Shown piece after piece: positions 22,537-33,328 of a DNA stretch of 64,000 bases. The stretch lies in contig JASPKZ010002336.1 in the NCBI GenBank assembly GCA_030220185.1, forward strand, positions 186,001 through 250,000. The letters are read 5' to 3'. The DNA is from Diploptera punctata (taxonomy: Eukaryota; Arthropoda; Insecta; Blattodea; Blaberidae). Every line of letters begins with the position of its first letter. Position 1 is the first letter of the stretch. The translations under genes were made by a program, and so were the position numbers. The notes under the pieces are model-generated. The model searched no databases. It saw only the letters and a list, made by a program, of their open reading frames with translations, and was not told where the DNA came from.

Positions 22537-22547
22537 AGTTATAATAT

Positions 22548-22883
22548 CCATCCATAGTAATTCTGCCCGAAGGCAGATCCTTCACTGCAATCATAGCATT
22601 TCCATGCTATGCTTGCAGCTTTACTAGGGAATTGTAGGTGTGGTAGCTTCCCGTTGCTTTCCACACCGGTGAAGGATGATGATGATGATGATAATAAGGT
22701 TGATGATGATGGCCATATTATTTCGGGGACTATTTGGGCCTTAAAGTTTTCCTGACATTTGTCTTACAGGTGAGGAAAAACCCCGATAAAAACCTCACCC
22801 AGAAAAACTGCCCCGACCGGAGATCGAACCCGGGCCCGCTGCGTGACAAGGCAGCACGCTACCTCGAGACCACAGCGGTGGAC
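22548..22883 (-). mobile_element. SINE-A with tail type 1, full length
   Basis: Complete reverse-strand copy flanked by an 11-bp perfect direct repeat AGTTATAATAT (22537-22547, 22884-22894). B box complement GAGATCGAACCCG. It landed at the edge of the Rep-X copy. Confidence 0.88.
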
Positions 22884-23189
22884 AGTTATAATATAGGCTC
22901 ATTGCCTTTAAAAGTTTCATAAGTTAATTATTTTGCAGATTTAACTAATGACGAGATACTGCGTCTTACCTGAAACCAATTTCCTGTCATCCAATGTGGA
23001 AACTTCCTCAATTATAAAGTGCCAAAATTTTGTTTGTGTATTTTTTTGCTTGCTTACGTAGATCTGAACTAACCGGATGACGATACCGAGGTTATGGAAG
23101 AATGAACGATTATATAACGTAAACACACGTAATTTTAAAATAGATATTTCAACATATTACAAGGAAATTCTTATTTATATTTTTTATCT

Positions 23190-23365
23190 TTCCACCACTA
23201 TATTCTCGGGTAGCGTCGCTGCCTCGTACACAGCGGCCCCGCGTTCAATCCCCGGTCAGGACAAGTTTCCTGAGTGATGGTCTTTTTTTCCCCAACTGTA
23301 AGACAAATGCCAGGAACGTTTAAGGCGCAAACGGTCCCCGAATGACATTTGGCCATGATAATAGT
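23190..23365 (+). mobile_element. SINE-A head, diverged
   Basis: Head with TATTCTCGGGTAGCGTCG, B box CGTTCAATCCCC, AACTGTAAGACAAATGCCAG and CGGTCCCCGAATGACATTTG. The tail is missing after the (TCA) region. Confidence 0.75.
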
Positions 23366-23867
23366 CATCATATTCGCCATGTTTAGTATGAATGTATATG
23401 AATAGTTTGTTTCGTCTTAATGTTGTTTTGTCTAGGAGGAAGCCCTGATAGTGAACTGATCTATCATTCGGGGAGGCCCTTCATGTCCTTATATGGTTAA
23501 AAAAGTGTGTGAACCTAATACGAAAATCCCTCTCCCGACAGGTTGTGCCACTTCAGGTAATGAGTGACGTGTGGTATGTAAAAGTACCTATAAGGTGAGA
23601 GGTTAAACTGCAATGGAGAATAAGGTGATATGGTTGATGTGAAGATGTACAAATCCATACGATTATTATTATTATTACTAAACTTTAATTTACCCGAAAT
23701 CTTCAGTATAAAATAATTAAAGTTTTTATGTGTTAGATTTCTTAGTAGGCCTACAAGTCTTTATCATTTTACAGTATTTATTTAATGTCGTCGTTATAGA
23801 TGTTATTAAGATTGTTAAGTTTGATATTAAATACTAAAAATGCGAATCTTGCTTTAAATCATTTCTG
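23366..23867. other. No gene recognised
   Basis: About 500 bp without a supported feature. Confidence 0.35.
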
Positions 23868-24838
23868 TACTAGCTAATACCCGGCCGTGCGCTGCTACAC
23901 ACAAATAAATAATAATGTGTTTTCGTGTTTAGTTCAATAAGTAAAAGGAAAAATAATTATAAATGTATCATTATTTTTAGATACCCCGTGCTGATTACCC
24001 AGCGTTGCCCGAAAATCTACGTATTCTGATGTACTTAGCATAAATGAGCTTAAAGACAAAATTCGTTATTTTGAATTATTCGTAAACGATTACCCGTCGT
24101 GCACTGCTATGCTTGCCCGAGAATCTACCTATCCCTATCTTCTTGGCATTAATGAAAGACAAAAATGGTTATTGTGAATTATCCGTAAAAGATAAACATA
24201 TTCTGACGCGGACTTTTTTTGAGATATTCAATTCTGTGTACATTAATTTTGTGTCTTTTTCATGGTTCAGGCTGCGTAAGCAATTTAATCGTACAAAAAG
24301 CTACTTTTTTTCACTTTTTTTACTACAAAGGGCGGTTTTTAAGGGAGAAGGGCTTGAGCATTAAAACTATCTTATAGTCTATAACATTTGCGGAAAAATC
24401 CTGAACATTTTGCAAAAAACCCCATCACAATCGGATGAAAGGTATGGCAGCGCATGCTTGCCCGGAAATCTATCTTGAAAAATTGCTATTGTGAGTTATC
24501 CGTAAAAGATAAACATATGCTGTCGCAGACTTTTTTGTAGAGATTTTTGAGATGTTCAATTCTGTGTACATTAAGTTCGTGTATTTGTTATGGTTTAGGC
24601 AGCATAAGCCATTTAAGCATAAAAAAGGGACCTTTATCACATATTTCACTACAAGGGCGATTTTTAAGGGTGTAGGAGTTGAGTGTCACAACTTTCTTAT
24701 AGCCTATGTTCATCCCGGGAATCTCCTGAACATTTTGCAAAAACACCATCAAAATCGGATGAACAGTATGGCAGCGCATAAAATACGAACGAACGAACAA
24801 ACAAACAAACCAACAAACAAACATTTTTATATATTAGA
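23868..24838 (+). mobile_element. Rep-X with internal tandem duplication
   Basis: Starts ACTAGCTAATACCCGGCCGTG and ends TTTTTATATATTAGATTA. Inside, a unit of about 350-380 bp (each starting near GCTTGCCCG and holding TTATCCGTAAAAGATAAAC and ACATTTTGCAAAAA) occurs twice, at about 24108-24455 and 24456-24838. The family length therefore varies by unit number. Frames at 24113 and 24552 are two readings of the same repeat. Confidence 0.75.
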
Positions 24839-25489
24839 TTATGATTTCATGCATAATATTAGTAAATAAATACATAAAGAGCTGAATCTAGTTTGCAAAC
24901 CTAACTCATGTGCAGCGCTTACGACCTTAACCATTCGCTGTCTTATTCCTGATTTACAATGTATACAGTTATATCAGTTAAACAAATAGATGTTGAAAAA
25001 GTTAATGGTGTATTACACTATGAATTATGTTTGTTTAACTATATCTATAGCAGTATTAAACAGATGTTGCTCTCAAGAGTTGCAACTATATAGGTCCCAC
25101 TTGAAAATATATAAATCCGCTGACTCACTGATTTTTGAACTTATTGACGTCATTTGAGAACCAAAATAAACATCTGTCTCAAATGAAATGTTCTTTAGAG
25201 TAACATTATTTAGTCTGTGCTTAGTCATTATGTTCAGCCAAGTGACATGTGCCACACTTTCATCCTCGCAATTTCCCCTCCCCCCATCGATACAGAAAAT
25301 CCCTAAATATTGTATTTATAAATGCAATAAAATACAAGTCATAAAACGTCGGTATTAGTCATCTCTTTGCTTTGTAGCCATCATTAATAACAGTTCCATC
25401 AACATTACATCATCATAGGCCTAGCCTATTATCGCTTTATGGTCAGAAAAATATGGAATTATTATGTATCGTAATATAGAAGGGTATAA
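24839..25489. other. No gene recognised
   Basis: AT-rich DNA between Rep-X and the mitochondrial insert; nothing supported. The left edge of the mitochondrial insert could lie somewhat further left than given. Confidence 0.35.
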
Positions 25490-25624
25490 TTTCAGAAAGG
25501 CCACCAAAATAACTCGTCCGAAATACTGACTCTCTAGAAAGAATTATTAAAACACAAATTCATAATCTTAATAAAATAAGTCCGAAAGAAATATAATCAC
25601 ATTCAAAAATATACCCCAATCCTC
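25490..25624 (-). pseudogene. nad4: Nuclear mitochondrial insert: ND4 fragment
   Basis: On the reverse strand, under the invertebrate mitochondrial code (TGA Trp, ATA Met, AGA Ser), this reads [14 protein letters not shown] then ICVLMILSSESVFRTSYF. This is the conserved N-terminal region of NADH dehydrogenase subunit 4 of insects. The standard code would place a stop inside LSLW, which shows the mitochondrial origin. It is directly joined to a piece of nad2 at 25625. It cannot be expressed as a nuclear protein. Confidence 0.82.
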
Positions 25625-25764
25625 CCCTAAGAAATATTTTAAGGAGGCTTCCGTTGTAAAAACATTTTTATGGTTTGTTATTAGGGGGATAAATGAGAGT
25701 AAATTGATTTCTAACCCTATCCATGCCCCAAGCCAAGAATTTGATGAGATTGTAATAAGGAAGC
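25625..25764 (-). pseudogene. nad2: Nuclear mitochondrial insert: ND2 fragment
   Basis: Reverse strand, invertebrate mitochondrial code: [20 protein letters not shown] followed by LSFIPLMTNHKN and [10 protein letters not shown]. This is the conserved central part of insect NADH dehydrogenase subunit 2. There are no frame breaks over about 46 codons, which suggests a fairly recent transfer. The genes nad2 and nad4 are not neighbours in insect mitochondrial DNA, so this join is a rearrangement or a ligation of two fragments. Confidence 0.85.
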
Positions 25765-25839
25765 CATTAATAATTAATAATTATTAATGGAGTAAGGAAA
25801 AGGATTGGGGTACAGGGACTCATGTATTCTCAACTTCTT

Positions 25840-26330
25840 TAAAAAAAATGAACTGAAGATATATAAAACTGGTATTCTCCCAGTTATATTATATGGATGA
25901 AAAACACGAACTCTAACTTTAAGGGAAGAAAGGAGATTAGGAATATTTGAGAATAAAGTTCTTAGGAAAAATTTTCGGCCAAAGAGAGGTGAACAGACAG
26001 GTGAATGGACAATACTTATATAACAGTGAGCTACATGGTCTTTATAAGAAACTAGATCTAATAAGAACAGATACGTCTCGTAGACTGCGATGGGCAGGAC
26101 ATAGGCAAGAATGAAGAATGAAATTCGTGCATGGAAGCTTCTTGTAGGAAACGCACAGGGAAAATACCCAGTTGGTAGACCAAGAATGAGGTAGGAGAAT
26201 AATATTAATCATGATTTGAGGGAAGTATATTATACAGGCGATGATTGAAAAACATTAGCTCAAGATAGGGATGTATGGAGAGGTTATATCCTTGAGGCCA
26301 TGAACCTATGGGTTCGATAGTGCCAGTTAG
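25840..26330 (+). pseudogene. Non-LTR RT, C-terminal region, decayed
   Basis: Reads KIYKTGILPVILYG, then stops and frameshifts through RTLTLREERRLGIF and FENKVLRK. The later part carries KLLVG and GRPRM-like segments and the tail CCTATGGGTTCGATAGTGCC. Same subfamily as 18835 and 26725. Confidence 0.75.
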
Positions 26331-26454
26331 TTGTTTACTTTTATTTTCAGGTGGTTTAAGTCTTGGAGACTTAGATAGGCAGGTTATGTAGTTTGAATGG
26401 GTGATACTATAAATGCTTAAAATATTTTATTAGGGGTATCTTGGTGAAAAATAT

Positions 26455-26580
26455 ACTTAGGAAGGCGTAGGTGGGAGGATAATATTGTTATGGTTCTCAG
26501 GGAACTGGATATCGATGATACGAACTGGATTCAATTGACTGAGGATATGGGCTTTAGTAAATGCGATGTTGAACATGTAA
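26455..26580 (+). pseudogene. Short RT-ORF end fragment
   Basis: Reads RRRWEDNIVMVLRELDIDDT and NWIQLTED. This matches the very end of the ORF in these non-LTR elements (RRRWEDNI..NW..LAQDR). It is separate from the copy to the left. Confidence 0.55.
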
Positions 26581-26724
26581 TTTCCATAAGCCATAGGATT
26601 AACTAGTACAATTTTATTAAAAATGGTATCCCCAAAAATAATTAGACTTAATGATGCATTGTATATTGTTGTTTCTGTAGTTATGTAACCATTTTAGCAT
26701 CAAACGAAAATATTTACTTACTTA

Positions 26725-27050
26725 CTCACTGGCACTATCGAACCCGTAGGTTCATGGCTGCGCGGACATAACCTCTCCACACATCCCTATCCTGAGCTAA
26801 TGCTTTCTAATCATTCCCTGTATAATCTACTTCCCTCAAATCATAGTTAATGTTATTATCCCACCTCATTCTTGGTCTACCAACTGGGCGTTTTCCCTCT
26901 GGCTTTCCTACAAGAAGCTTCCATGCAAGTCTTTCATTCCCCATACGTGCGACATGTCCTGCCCATCGCAGTGTACGAGACTTAACTGTTCTTATTATCT
27001 GCCTTCCTATAAAGACCATGTAGTTCATTGTTATGTAGTCTTACATACTT
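26725..27050 (-). pseudogene. Non-LTR RT, C-terminal region
   Basis: Open 73-codon frame: TVKSRTLRWAGHVARMGNER then KLLVGKPEGKRPVGRPRMRW and NNINYDLREVDYTGND. This is the terminal domain of the RT ORF in the GRPRMRW subfamily. The 3' tail CGAACCCGTAGGTTCATGGC (as written on +) is shared with other copies. A MITE-3 copy begins just after its 5' side. Confidence 0.85.
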
Positions 27051-27051
27051 A

Positions 27052-27641
27052 TTATCATAAGTAATGCCACGAGTGATTTCCAATTTATCTAGAGAGTTTG
27101 GAAATCAAGAGCGGCATTTGTTAGGACTATTTAACGAATAAAATTAAGTTGTTTACTCACAAATCATTTGTTTAACTATAGTTATTTTAAAATATTTATA
27201 TGTTTAATGTAAACGTCGATGTTTGAAAACAAATCAGAAATGTGAGGTTATGTTCATTCACTGCTGCTTGATCATATTATTTATTGCCAAATATGATCGC
27301 AATATTGTAAGAGTGCAGCCAAGTGGAGAAATAATGAAACACATGAAACTATATATCATAATCAACATTACGGGTTATTCATTTATTTTTTAGTAAACAA
27401 CTCAGTAAAATCAAGGAATCTTTTCATTATTTGCTATATTCAATGTATTTGTTGGAGAAAAATAATGCTTTGACCTGTTCAGAACATTAAAAAGGAGGAG
27501 CTTTCTTTCACAAAAGCAGGAGCTGATAAAGAGAAATCGATAAAGAGCAAGGTGAAACACGACTATCATTGGTTGTAAAACAACATTCATTGAAACGTGA
27601 TTGGTCATTGACTAGCATTTGTGGCATGAGTTAAATAGTCA
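27052..27641 (+). mobile_element. MITE-3 copy B
   Basis: Same ends as copy A: TTATCATAAGTAATGCCACG on the left and GTGGCATGAGTTAAATAGTC on the right. The inner hairpin GATTTCCAA..TTTGGAAATC is conserved. Non-coding. It lies in the 5' flank of a non-LTR remnant. Confidence 0.75.
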
Positions 27642-28060
27642 ACCAAATTACTTCTATTTTCGTTATTTTAATAATCATACATGCTACAAACATATCTAGA
27701 TTTCTTCAAATCTGTTTTTTTTTATTTTGTTTTTTATTATTCTCTCTATGACGCTTCAAATATTAGACTACCTGCCGGTTTCTTGTCTCATATCCACATA
27801 CATTATATCAATCATCTAGCCTATTTAGAGGAAATGTGTATTCAGAATGTAGGGTCAATCAGCCAGCCATCATAACTAGATTTTTCAACCTGAAATTGTC
27901 TGTAAGTTGTAGCTACCCAAATTCGTTTCTTTCCGGGCGCCTGACCTCTATACGGTAGTAACCGAAATTACATAATTAACATTTCTTCATCCATTTCAAC
28001 TCGATCCAGCGCATCTCGTACTTCCACGCAAATGCCTTAGAGCGTTTGGTCACGGTGTAT
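27642..28060. other. No gene recognised; ends in (TCA)n
   Basis: AT-rich DNA and a short TCA microsatellite at about 28062-28088. No supported feature. Confidence 0.35.
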
Positions 28061-28084
28061 ACTATCATCATCATCATCATCATC

Positions 28085-28420
28085 ATCATAGTACATTCAC
28101 GAATTTAGGTCATTTTTTGACTTGTTTGGGCCTCAATAGAAACACCATCCTAAAGTCTTTTGAGTGGACGACCTGGTCTTCTTTTTCTTCCTGCAGGTTG
28201 ATAGTCTAACATTTGTTTGGGTATCCTGTGATCTCCATTTGATGAACATGTTGCATCCATCTTGACTTATAATCAGAAATTTTGTTTTCTAAAGGTTCCA
28301 TGTGTAATCCTTCTAAGATGTCTTCATTTTTTTAATGATCTAGTAGTGTGTATCCTGCAGTCTTTCGAAGATATTTCATTTCAGCAGATCTAAGTATCTG
28401 TATATCCTTTTGTTTCAATG
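28085..28420 (-). pseudogene. Non-LTR RT, C-terminal region, frameshifted
   Basis: Reverse strand reads EDILEGLHMEPLENKISDYK, then SRWMQHVHQMEI and, after stops, KEDQVVHSKDF. This is a degraded end of the RT ORF (LENKI..Y...W..HV.RM pattern). Confidence 0.65.
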
Positions 28421-28694
28421 TTCATACTTCGTGTATACTATCGTACGTAATAACTCTGTCAAATTAAGAGTTGTTGAAAGCACTACTTACAATTATGTTT
28501 GTTTTATATGACCATGCCCTGATAATAATGAAAAGCGTCATGCCATACAGATAAAAAAAGCACTTGGTACTTGAATCGCGAATGCACTTGATAACTATAT
28601 TCACTTGATATTATAATTCATGTTAAATAATACAACGAAATTTTCTAGATTTCTTAGTAATTAATAAGTATACAAGACGAAATGTGGGTGTAGC
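28421..28694. other. No feature recognised
   Basis: AT-rich spacer between an RT remnant and a possible exon. Confidence 0.3.
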
Positions 28695-28861
28695 CTATTT
28701 AATTTTCTTTCTTTCTTTGCCTTGTTCAACCTCACCCCTTTTAGGCGCTTTTATATGTCCCATCTCAACCGGATAGGGACAAACCTGTTCAGATAGGATT
28801 TTTAACTTTTGATCACACATATACTTTTTTTTGGCTGCACAAGGACATGGAGAGCCTCCAC
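28695..28861 (-). pseudogene. Possible coding exon or remnant, cysteine-containing
   Basis: On the reverse strand, after an AG at about 28862, an open frame of about 55 codons reads GGSPCPCAAKKKYMCDQKLK, then ILSEQVCPYPVEMGHIKAPK and a basic end with stop TAG at 28695-28697. The composition looks protein-like and has a CPC..C..C pattern. The acceptor is only moderate and the frame is closed upstream. It could be a last exon, a retrocopy or transposon remnant. I do not recognise it. Confidence 0.3.
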
Positions 28862-29344
28862 TGATGAGTGATCAGTTCAATGCCAGAGTCACCTGTGAGA
28901 CAATATGAACATTTAAGAAGATACAATATTCATTTTATATGCCTTTAGTATTTTCCGAATTTAAAAATAAATGAACTAATAACCTGCAATAATACAATGG
29001 TATTAAGCAACGATTTTAATAACACACAACAATAAATTTGAACTTTTTGTCGCTCGCAGAAATGAAAATAGGTGATTTTAGTTAATTGGCATGCACTGAT
29101 TTCGAATTTGAAGTCCGTTTTTCCCTGCCACTTAACAGTTTTTTTTGAGGACGTGTTAAATTGTTTTCGTTATATTTCGCATTGATAATCTGCACTTCGT
29201 TTCAATTTTTTTTTGCAATGCTAGAAGCAATTGATCTATGCAAAACCAAATCATGTAACATCCAAAAAGTTTTTTTTTTCTACGAAGAATAAATTCGTAT
29301 TTACGTTACAACACATGCTTAAATTGTAGCTAAAATCTCACCTT
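28862..29344. other. No gene recognised
   Basis: AT-rich DNA at the 3' side of the multi-copy protein family remnant. It may belong to that element, but no terminal repeat is visible. Confidence 0.3.
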
Positions 29345-31016
29345 TCAAAACTTCTTCCTGGATGACATACGCTGATAAGATGACTTCGAAACGTCTGTGG
29401 TAAACTGCCAGTAGTAATCAGCACAAAGCACGTTGGTCACAGGTTTCCCTTTGTAATGCCTTTCCATTTCTAAAATGTCTTGGTGGAACTTTTCGCCATG
29501 TTCATCACTGACATCACCCAAGTTCGGTGGAAAAAAATCCAAGTGTGAATGCAGAAAGTGTATCTTAAGGTACATATTGCATCCCATTAATTTGTAAGCC
29601 CTCAACAAGTCTTCCACTAAGTCTATGTAATTTTCTGCTCTACAGTTTCCCAGAAATTCATGCATACTGACTTGAAGGCAAGCCTGGCATTTTTCTCAAC
29701 TGGAGTGAGAGTCCTCTCGAATACAGCATCATCAAGGAGATTGTGTATTTGAGGATCTATAAAAATGCCTTCTTTTAGTTTAGCCTCACTTAATCTTTGA
29801 AATTTCGCCCTTAAATATTGGAAAGCCCTGCCTGATTTGTCTATTGCCTTTACGAAGTTCTTCATTAACCCCAGTTTTATATGTAATAGTGGCAGAAATA
29901 TTTTAGTCGCATCAACAAGCGGCGAATTTTTCACATTTTTGTCCTACTACTGAAGTTTCTCTTGATGGCCACTCCCTAATTCCATAATGATTATGATTGT
30001 CACGACTATCCCATTCACACAAGAAGCAGCAACATTTTGTGAATCCTGGCTGCATCCCTCTTGTCATGCCTATTACTTTTAGATTTCACAAATCTACCAA
30101 CCATGTTGTGGATAAATTCAAAGCCTTAAGAATTGTTCTCATACTGTCGTATATTTCTTTCATAGTAATGTAGTAGGCAACTGGCACAGACGGATATACA
30201 TTCCCATAATGCAAAAGAATGGTCTTTAAACTCAGTTTCGATGAGTCTATGAAGATACGTCATTCTTGAGGATTATGTTCTCTTCCCAATTCAAGCATTA
30301 GCCCATTAATATCATTGCAGTAAACCAACTGCTCATTTTCTGTGAAAAGTGACGACAGATTTAATTCCCGTTTTCTGTAAGTCATTTTTGTGCCAGGTTG
30401 TAATAGGTTCCATTCCTGAAGTCGAGATAATAAAATATCTGCCAATTGTTTATTTAGTTTTAAGTCTCTTACAATATCATTTAATTCAGCTTGTGATATC
30501 AAATATGGTTCTCGAGATACATTGAAGTCAGGATCACATAGGGATGGTCCAACATCAGTAGAGAAACTAGAGTCAGGAGATGTATTTTCTTCATCCAAAG
30601 TCCATTTTGCAGGAGGTTTTGAAATTGGCAAAGAATCACTATGTTTAACCGGTCACATGGCTGACTGAAAATTTGGATACTGAATAGAATGCTTATTTTT
30701 TAAAGTGAAACCAGATATATTGACCATAGAGTAATAACAATCAGTGATGTGGTCCTTAGGTTTCCTCCACAACATTGGAATGGCAAATGACATGCACGAA
30801 TGCAAACCTTTTAACCACCCTATTAAAATCCTTTGGCAGTTTACAGCAAGAATTAGGGAAATATTTATCAGTATCTGCAAATTTACTATAGTTCCCGAAA
30901 TATAAATAGTACGCCTTTATAACTAGTGGAGTGATAGTTCTGTGCTGAGATCTTGTACTATACTCTCCGCATATGTAACATAATAAATTAGGAGAATTCT
31001 TACAGCGGCGAGACAT
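29345..31016 (-). pseudogene. Broken copy of a multi-copy arthropod protein family
   Basis: Reading 31016 down to 29345 through several frameshifts and stops gives about 550 residues. The N-terminus is MSRRCKNSPNLLCYICGEYS with CxxC cysteines, followed by KAYYLYFGNYSK and a Cys pair. Next comes SFAIPMLWRKPKDHITDCYY, then a middle region (SQAELNDIVRDLKLNK, LGREHNPQEWRL-like), then FLPLLHIKLGLMKNFVKA. The end is HFLHSHLDFFPPNLGDVSDE, GEKFHQDI and ADYYWQF. I know this motif set from many near-identical arthropod predictions; it behaves like a dispersed repeat, but its mechanism is not known to me. A second fragment is at 59955-60110. Confidence 0.72.
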
Positions 31017-31525
31017 TGCAAAATTATAAAAAACACTAAAACGTACGTAGTAAAATATTTTATAGTAGATTGCTTTAAGTTAATTTCTTCATAATGATAC
31101 ACAATAATACATATATTGACACTTCACAATCACAATGATTAACTCGTAATGTGAGACTAACTGCACAGAACGAGGTATTACACAGCCACTACTTCGCATA
31201 TTTGACAGTGGCAGTTAGGAAATTCTATAGGCCTATACCTCAGTATTCCTGAGGGTTTAACAATCCCTAAGAGTAATAAAATTGCGCGAAAGAAAAAGAA
31301 GGGTAACCAGTTTGAGAGACAATAGCGTCTGCGACTCTGACGGAAACGATCACTTCTGCTAAGGTTGTCGTGGAAATATCTGACTCCGGTTAGGTGATTG
31401 GGGGAAAAAAAAAAAAACTAATATCATTTTCGTCTTCTGCGAGTCCGAAAACATAGTTATTGATACATTTCGAGTCTGCGAGTAATTCTTTCTTGTTGTG
31501 TGTAATATAATCATTAGAGGAGGAG
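31017..31525. other. No gene recognised
   Basis: AT-rich sequence 5' of the broken family copy; possibly its upstream region. No inverted ends found. Confidence 0.3.
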
Positions 31526-32005
31526 GAATAAAGAAGCATCTAATCAAAATTTACCGACCTCATCATCCTAATAATACCTTGGTTGCCTGCTAGATGACTC
31601 ATTAGGTCGGTATGTTGACCGCATACCATTCATGACATTTTTTTTTTGTATTGTAAGCCTATGTTTTCCCTTTACAGAGATTTCGGCGCTCTCCCCCTAC
31701 AGGGAAGAATTTGAACAATACTAATTTAGTTACTTGTTTACGTATAGATGTAATTTGAGTGGTACGTGGTCAGCGTTCCTCCACATACTGACATCTAGGA
31801 AACCAAAGTAGTACTAGAACGGGAAAATTCGGTAAATTTTGCTTAGAGGCCTTTTCATTCAGGCTTAAGGATTTTTTACGAGCCTGAAAATCTTCAGACT
31901 CGGGACCCACGGCTTTAAGTCCCTCCCGGATGACTCGCCAAATAATCGTAATTATATTAACTTGGTCTAGTAACTCCTAACAAAGGAGAGGCTAAGGCTC
32001 AACTT
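31526..32005 (+). mobile_element. SINE-B interrupted by a second, inverted SINE-B
   Basis: Plus-strand SINE-B tail pieces at 31526-31637 (AATAATACCTTGGTTGCCTG) and 31931-32005 (CTTGGTCTAGTAACTCC, AAAGGAGAGGCTAAGGCTCA) match the copy at 61108 in order. Between them, 31638-31930 is a minus-strand SINE-B (GCCTATGTTTTCCC ... CCCACGGCTTTAAGTCCC) with a poly-T start, i.e. its poly-A tail. The inner copy lacks its tRNA-like head. Confidence 0.75.
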
Positions 32006-32541
32006 GGCTGTATGACGTTGTAATATGTAGATATTTTATTATATAATATGTAGGGTACAATAGTGCTATATTGTATTGAGAGATTTACGTACACTTTCCC
32101 AAAAAAATAATGGGTCGACTCTTGCTCGTGCACATGTCTATGATTCATAGCGCGATTCACAAGAGAACATTGTCTCCCTCTGTTTCAAAAAACAACATGC
32201 AGCTGTAAGACCAAGAGCGCAACAGCTGCTAATCCTTCCGTCGTATCCTCGTAGCACATACGGTTGAGTCTTGGTCCAATACGTTATCAAATGGAGTGCC
32301 TCGGGTCCGAACCTAGGTAATACCAATTTTTTAAAATATATTAATGCGAGTTTTTTTTTTCAGAGTTCCTGGACTATCTAATTTAATAAAAAAAAGAGTG
32401 GAATAATTTATACCCAACCTCTGTGGGTAGGCTGAACCTGACTTTTAAAAAACAAACTATATATGGAAGTTAAAGTTCTACTTCCTCACTTAAAAAATAG
32501 ATAAAAAAGCAAAAAAAAAAAAAAAAAAGTGACCAGTGAAC
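32006..32541. other. No gene recognised; A-rich run
   Basis: Contains a poly-A run at about 32510-32528. The frame at 32138 lacks any supporting feature. Confidence 0.35.
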
Positions 32542-32744
32542 TTAATATCTTATCCACAGGCCATCAGCTTCTACTACAGTTCGTAGTCGATTCTGCATGG
32601 ATCTGACGAGGTCGGGGAAGAAATCTCGATGACGATTGTCCTCTTCCCGGGCGAGATCTTCCCAGGTAACGATAACTTGATCCAGCAACTCGTCTTTATT
32701 TCGAGGGGGTTGGCGGGCATACTTCTTAATCCTCTCCTGTTGTT
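32542..32744 (-). pseudogene. Tc1-like transposase, C-terminal fragment
   Basis: Reverse strand reads RIKKYARQPPRNKDELLDQV, then TWEDLAREED and, near the end, SMQNRLRTVVEADGLWIRY with stop. This is the C-terminus of a Tc1-type transposase (the pattern ELL..V..TW..L....R.SM..R...V....G). The DDE/D catalytic region is missing. Confidence 0.7.
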
Positions 32745-32940
32745 AAACGTAGACAAAGACTATTTAATATGAAATAAGAAATCACCTCTAATCCCTTAAT
32801 AGTGAATATCACAATCCTAAATTGAATTAATAAATAACAAGATAATAGAAGATTGTCATTAAGTTAAATTAAATGATATAAATAAACCACAAAGTATGAC
32901 ACCATTTCATATAGAAATATTTTTGGTTAACAAAGAAAAC

Positions 32941-33015
32941 GTCAGGTTAGCTCTGCGGTTCCGCATCGGACTACGGAAGTGAACATCGAACGTTCGAATC
33001 CAGCCGAGGAGTTCA
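32941..33015 (+). other. tRNA-like SINE head
   Basis: GGTTAGCTCTGCGGTTCCGC (A-box region) and ACGTTCGAATCCAGC (B box) with tRNA-like spacing. It is followed by a T run and then by an RT fragment, so it may be the promoter end of a SINE whose tail comes from the non-LTR element. Confidence 0.5.
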
Positions 33016-33059
33016 TAATTTTTTTTTATTTATATCAGGTTGCATTTCATTTATGGTTG

Positions 33060-33232
33060 ATGATATTACTATTGGCAGTTCCATCTCTTATCTATGGATG
33101 TGAAACCTGGACATTAACAAAGGCAGATAGGAAACAAATAGAGGCTGCTGAAATGAAGATGTTGAGAGCAATAACAGGATACCAAAGGACCGATAAAAAG
33201 AAAAACGAAGATATAAGAACAGAACTTAATAT
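33060..33232 (+). pseudogene. Non-LTR RT remnant, left half of the PLE target
   Basis: Reads LAVPSLIYGCETWTLTKADR, KQIEAAEMKMLRAI and NEDIRTELNI. The frame continues on the other side of the PLE array at 45001 as ELNMFNLCERIKYY. The duplicated AGAACTTAATAT encodes ELN. This proves that the array is an insertion into an older retrotransposon copy. Confidence 0.85.
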
Positions 33233-33285
33233 CCATATTTGGTTCGTCTTCCGGGCTTATAGGCCGTGGTCTGGTTGTCTTCTTA

Positions 33286-33328
33286 CTCGACGTTTCATCT
33301 ACTGCTGCGGTAGACATCATCAGGAGAT
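33286..33328 (-). ncRNA. Hammerhead-like ribozyme, 3' end of unit 1
   Basis: Reverse strand: stem I TATCTC, core CTGATGA, one T, stem II GTCTAC/GTAGAT (loop CGCAGCA, one G-U pair), GAAAC, then GTC and GAGTA closing stem I with a bulged T. Stem III is only the palindrome ACGT. The stop codon TGA of the unit 1 ORF lies in the core. Hammerheads in Penelope-like elements are established; activity here is inferred. Confidence 0.55.

Noticed and set aside
33114..33320. Minus-strand frame starting MMSTAAVDETSS at the left edge of the array
   Set aside because: It is the terminal repeat reading out into the flanking RT remnant; the same start occurs at each unit boundary.
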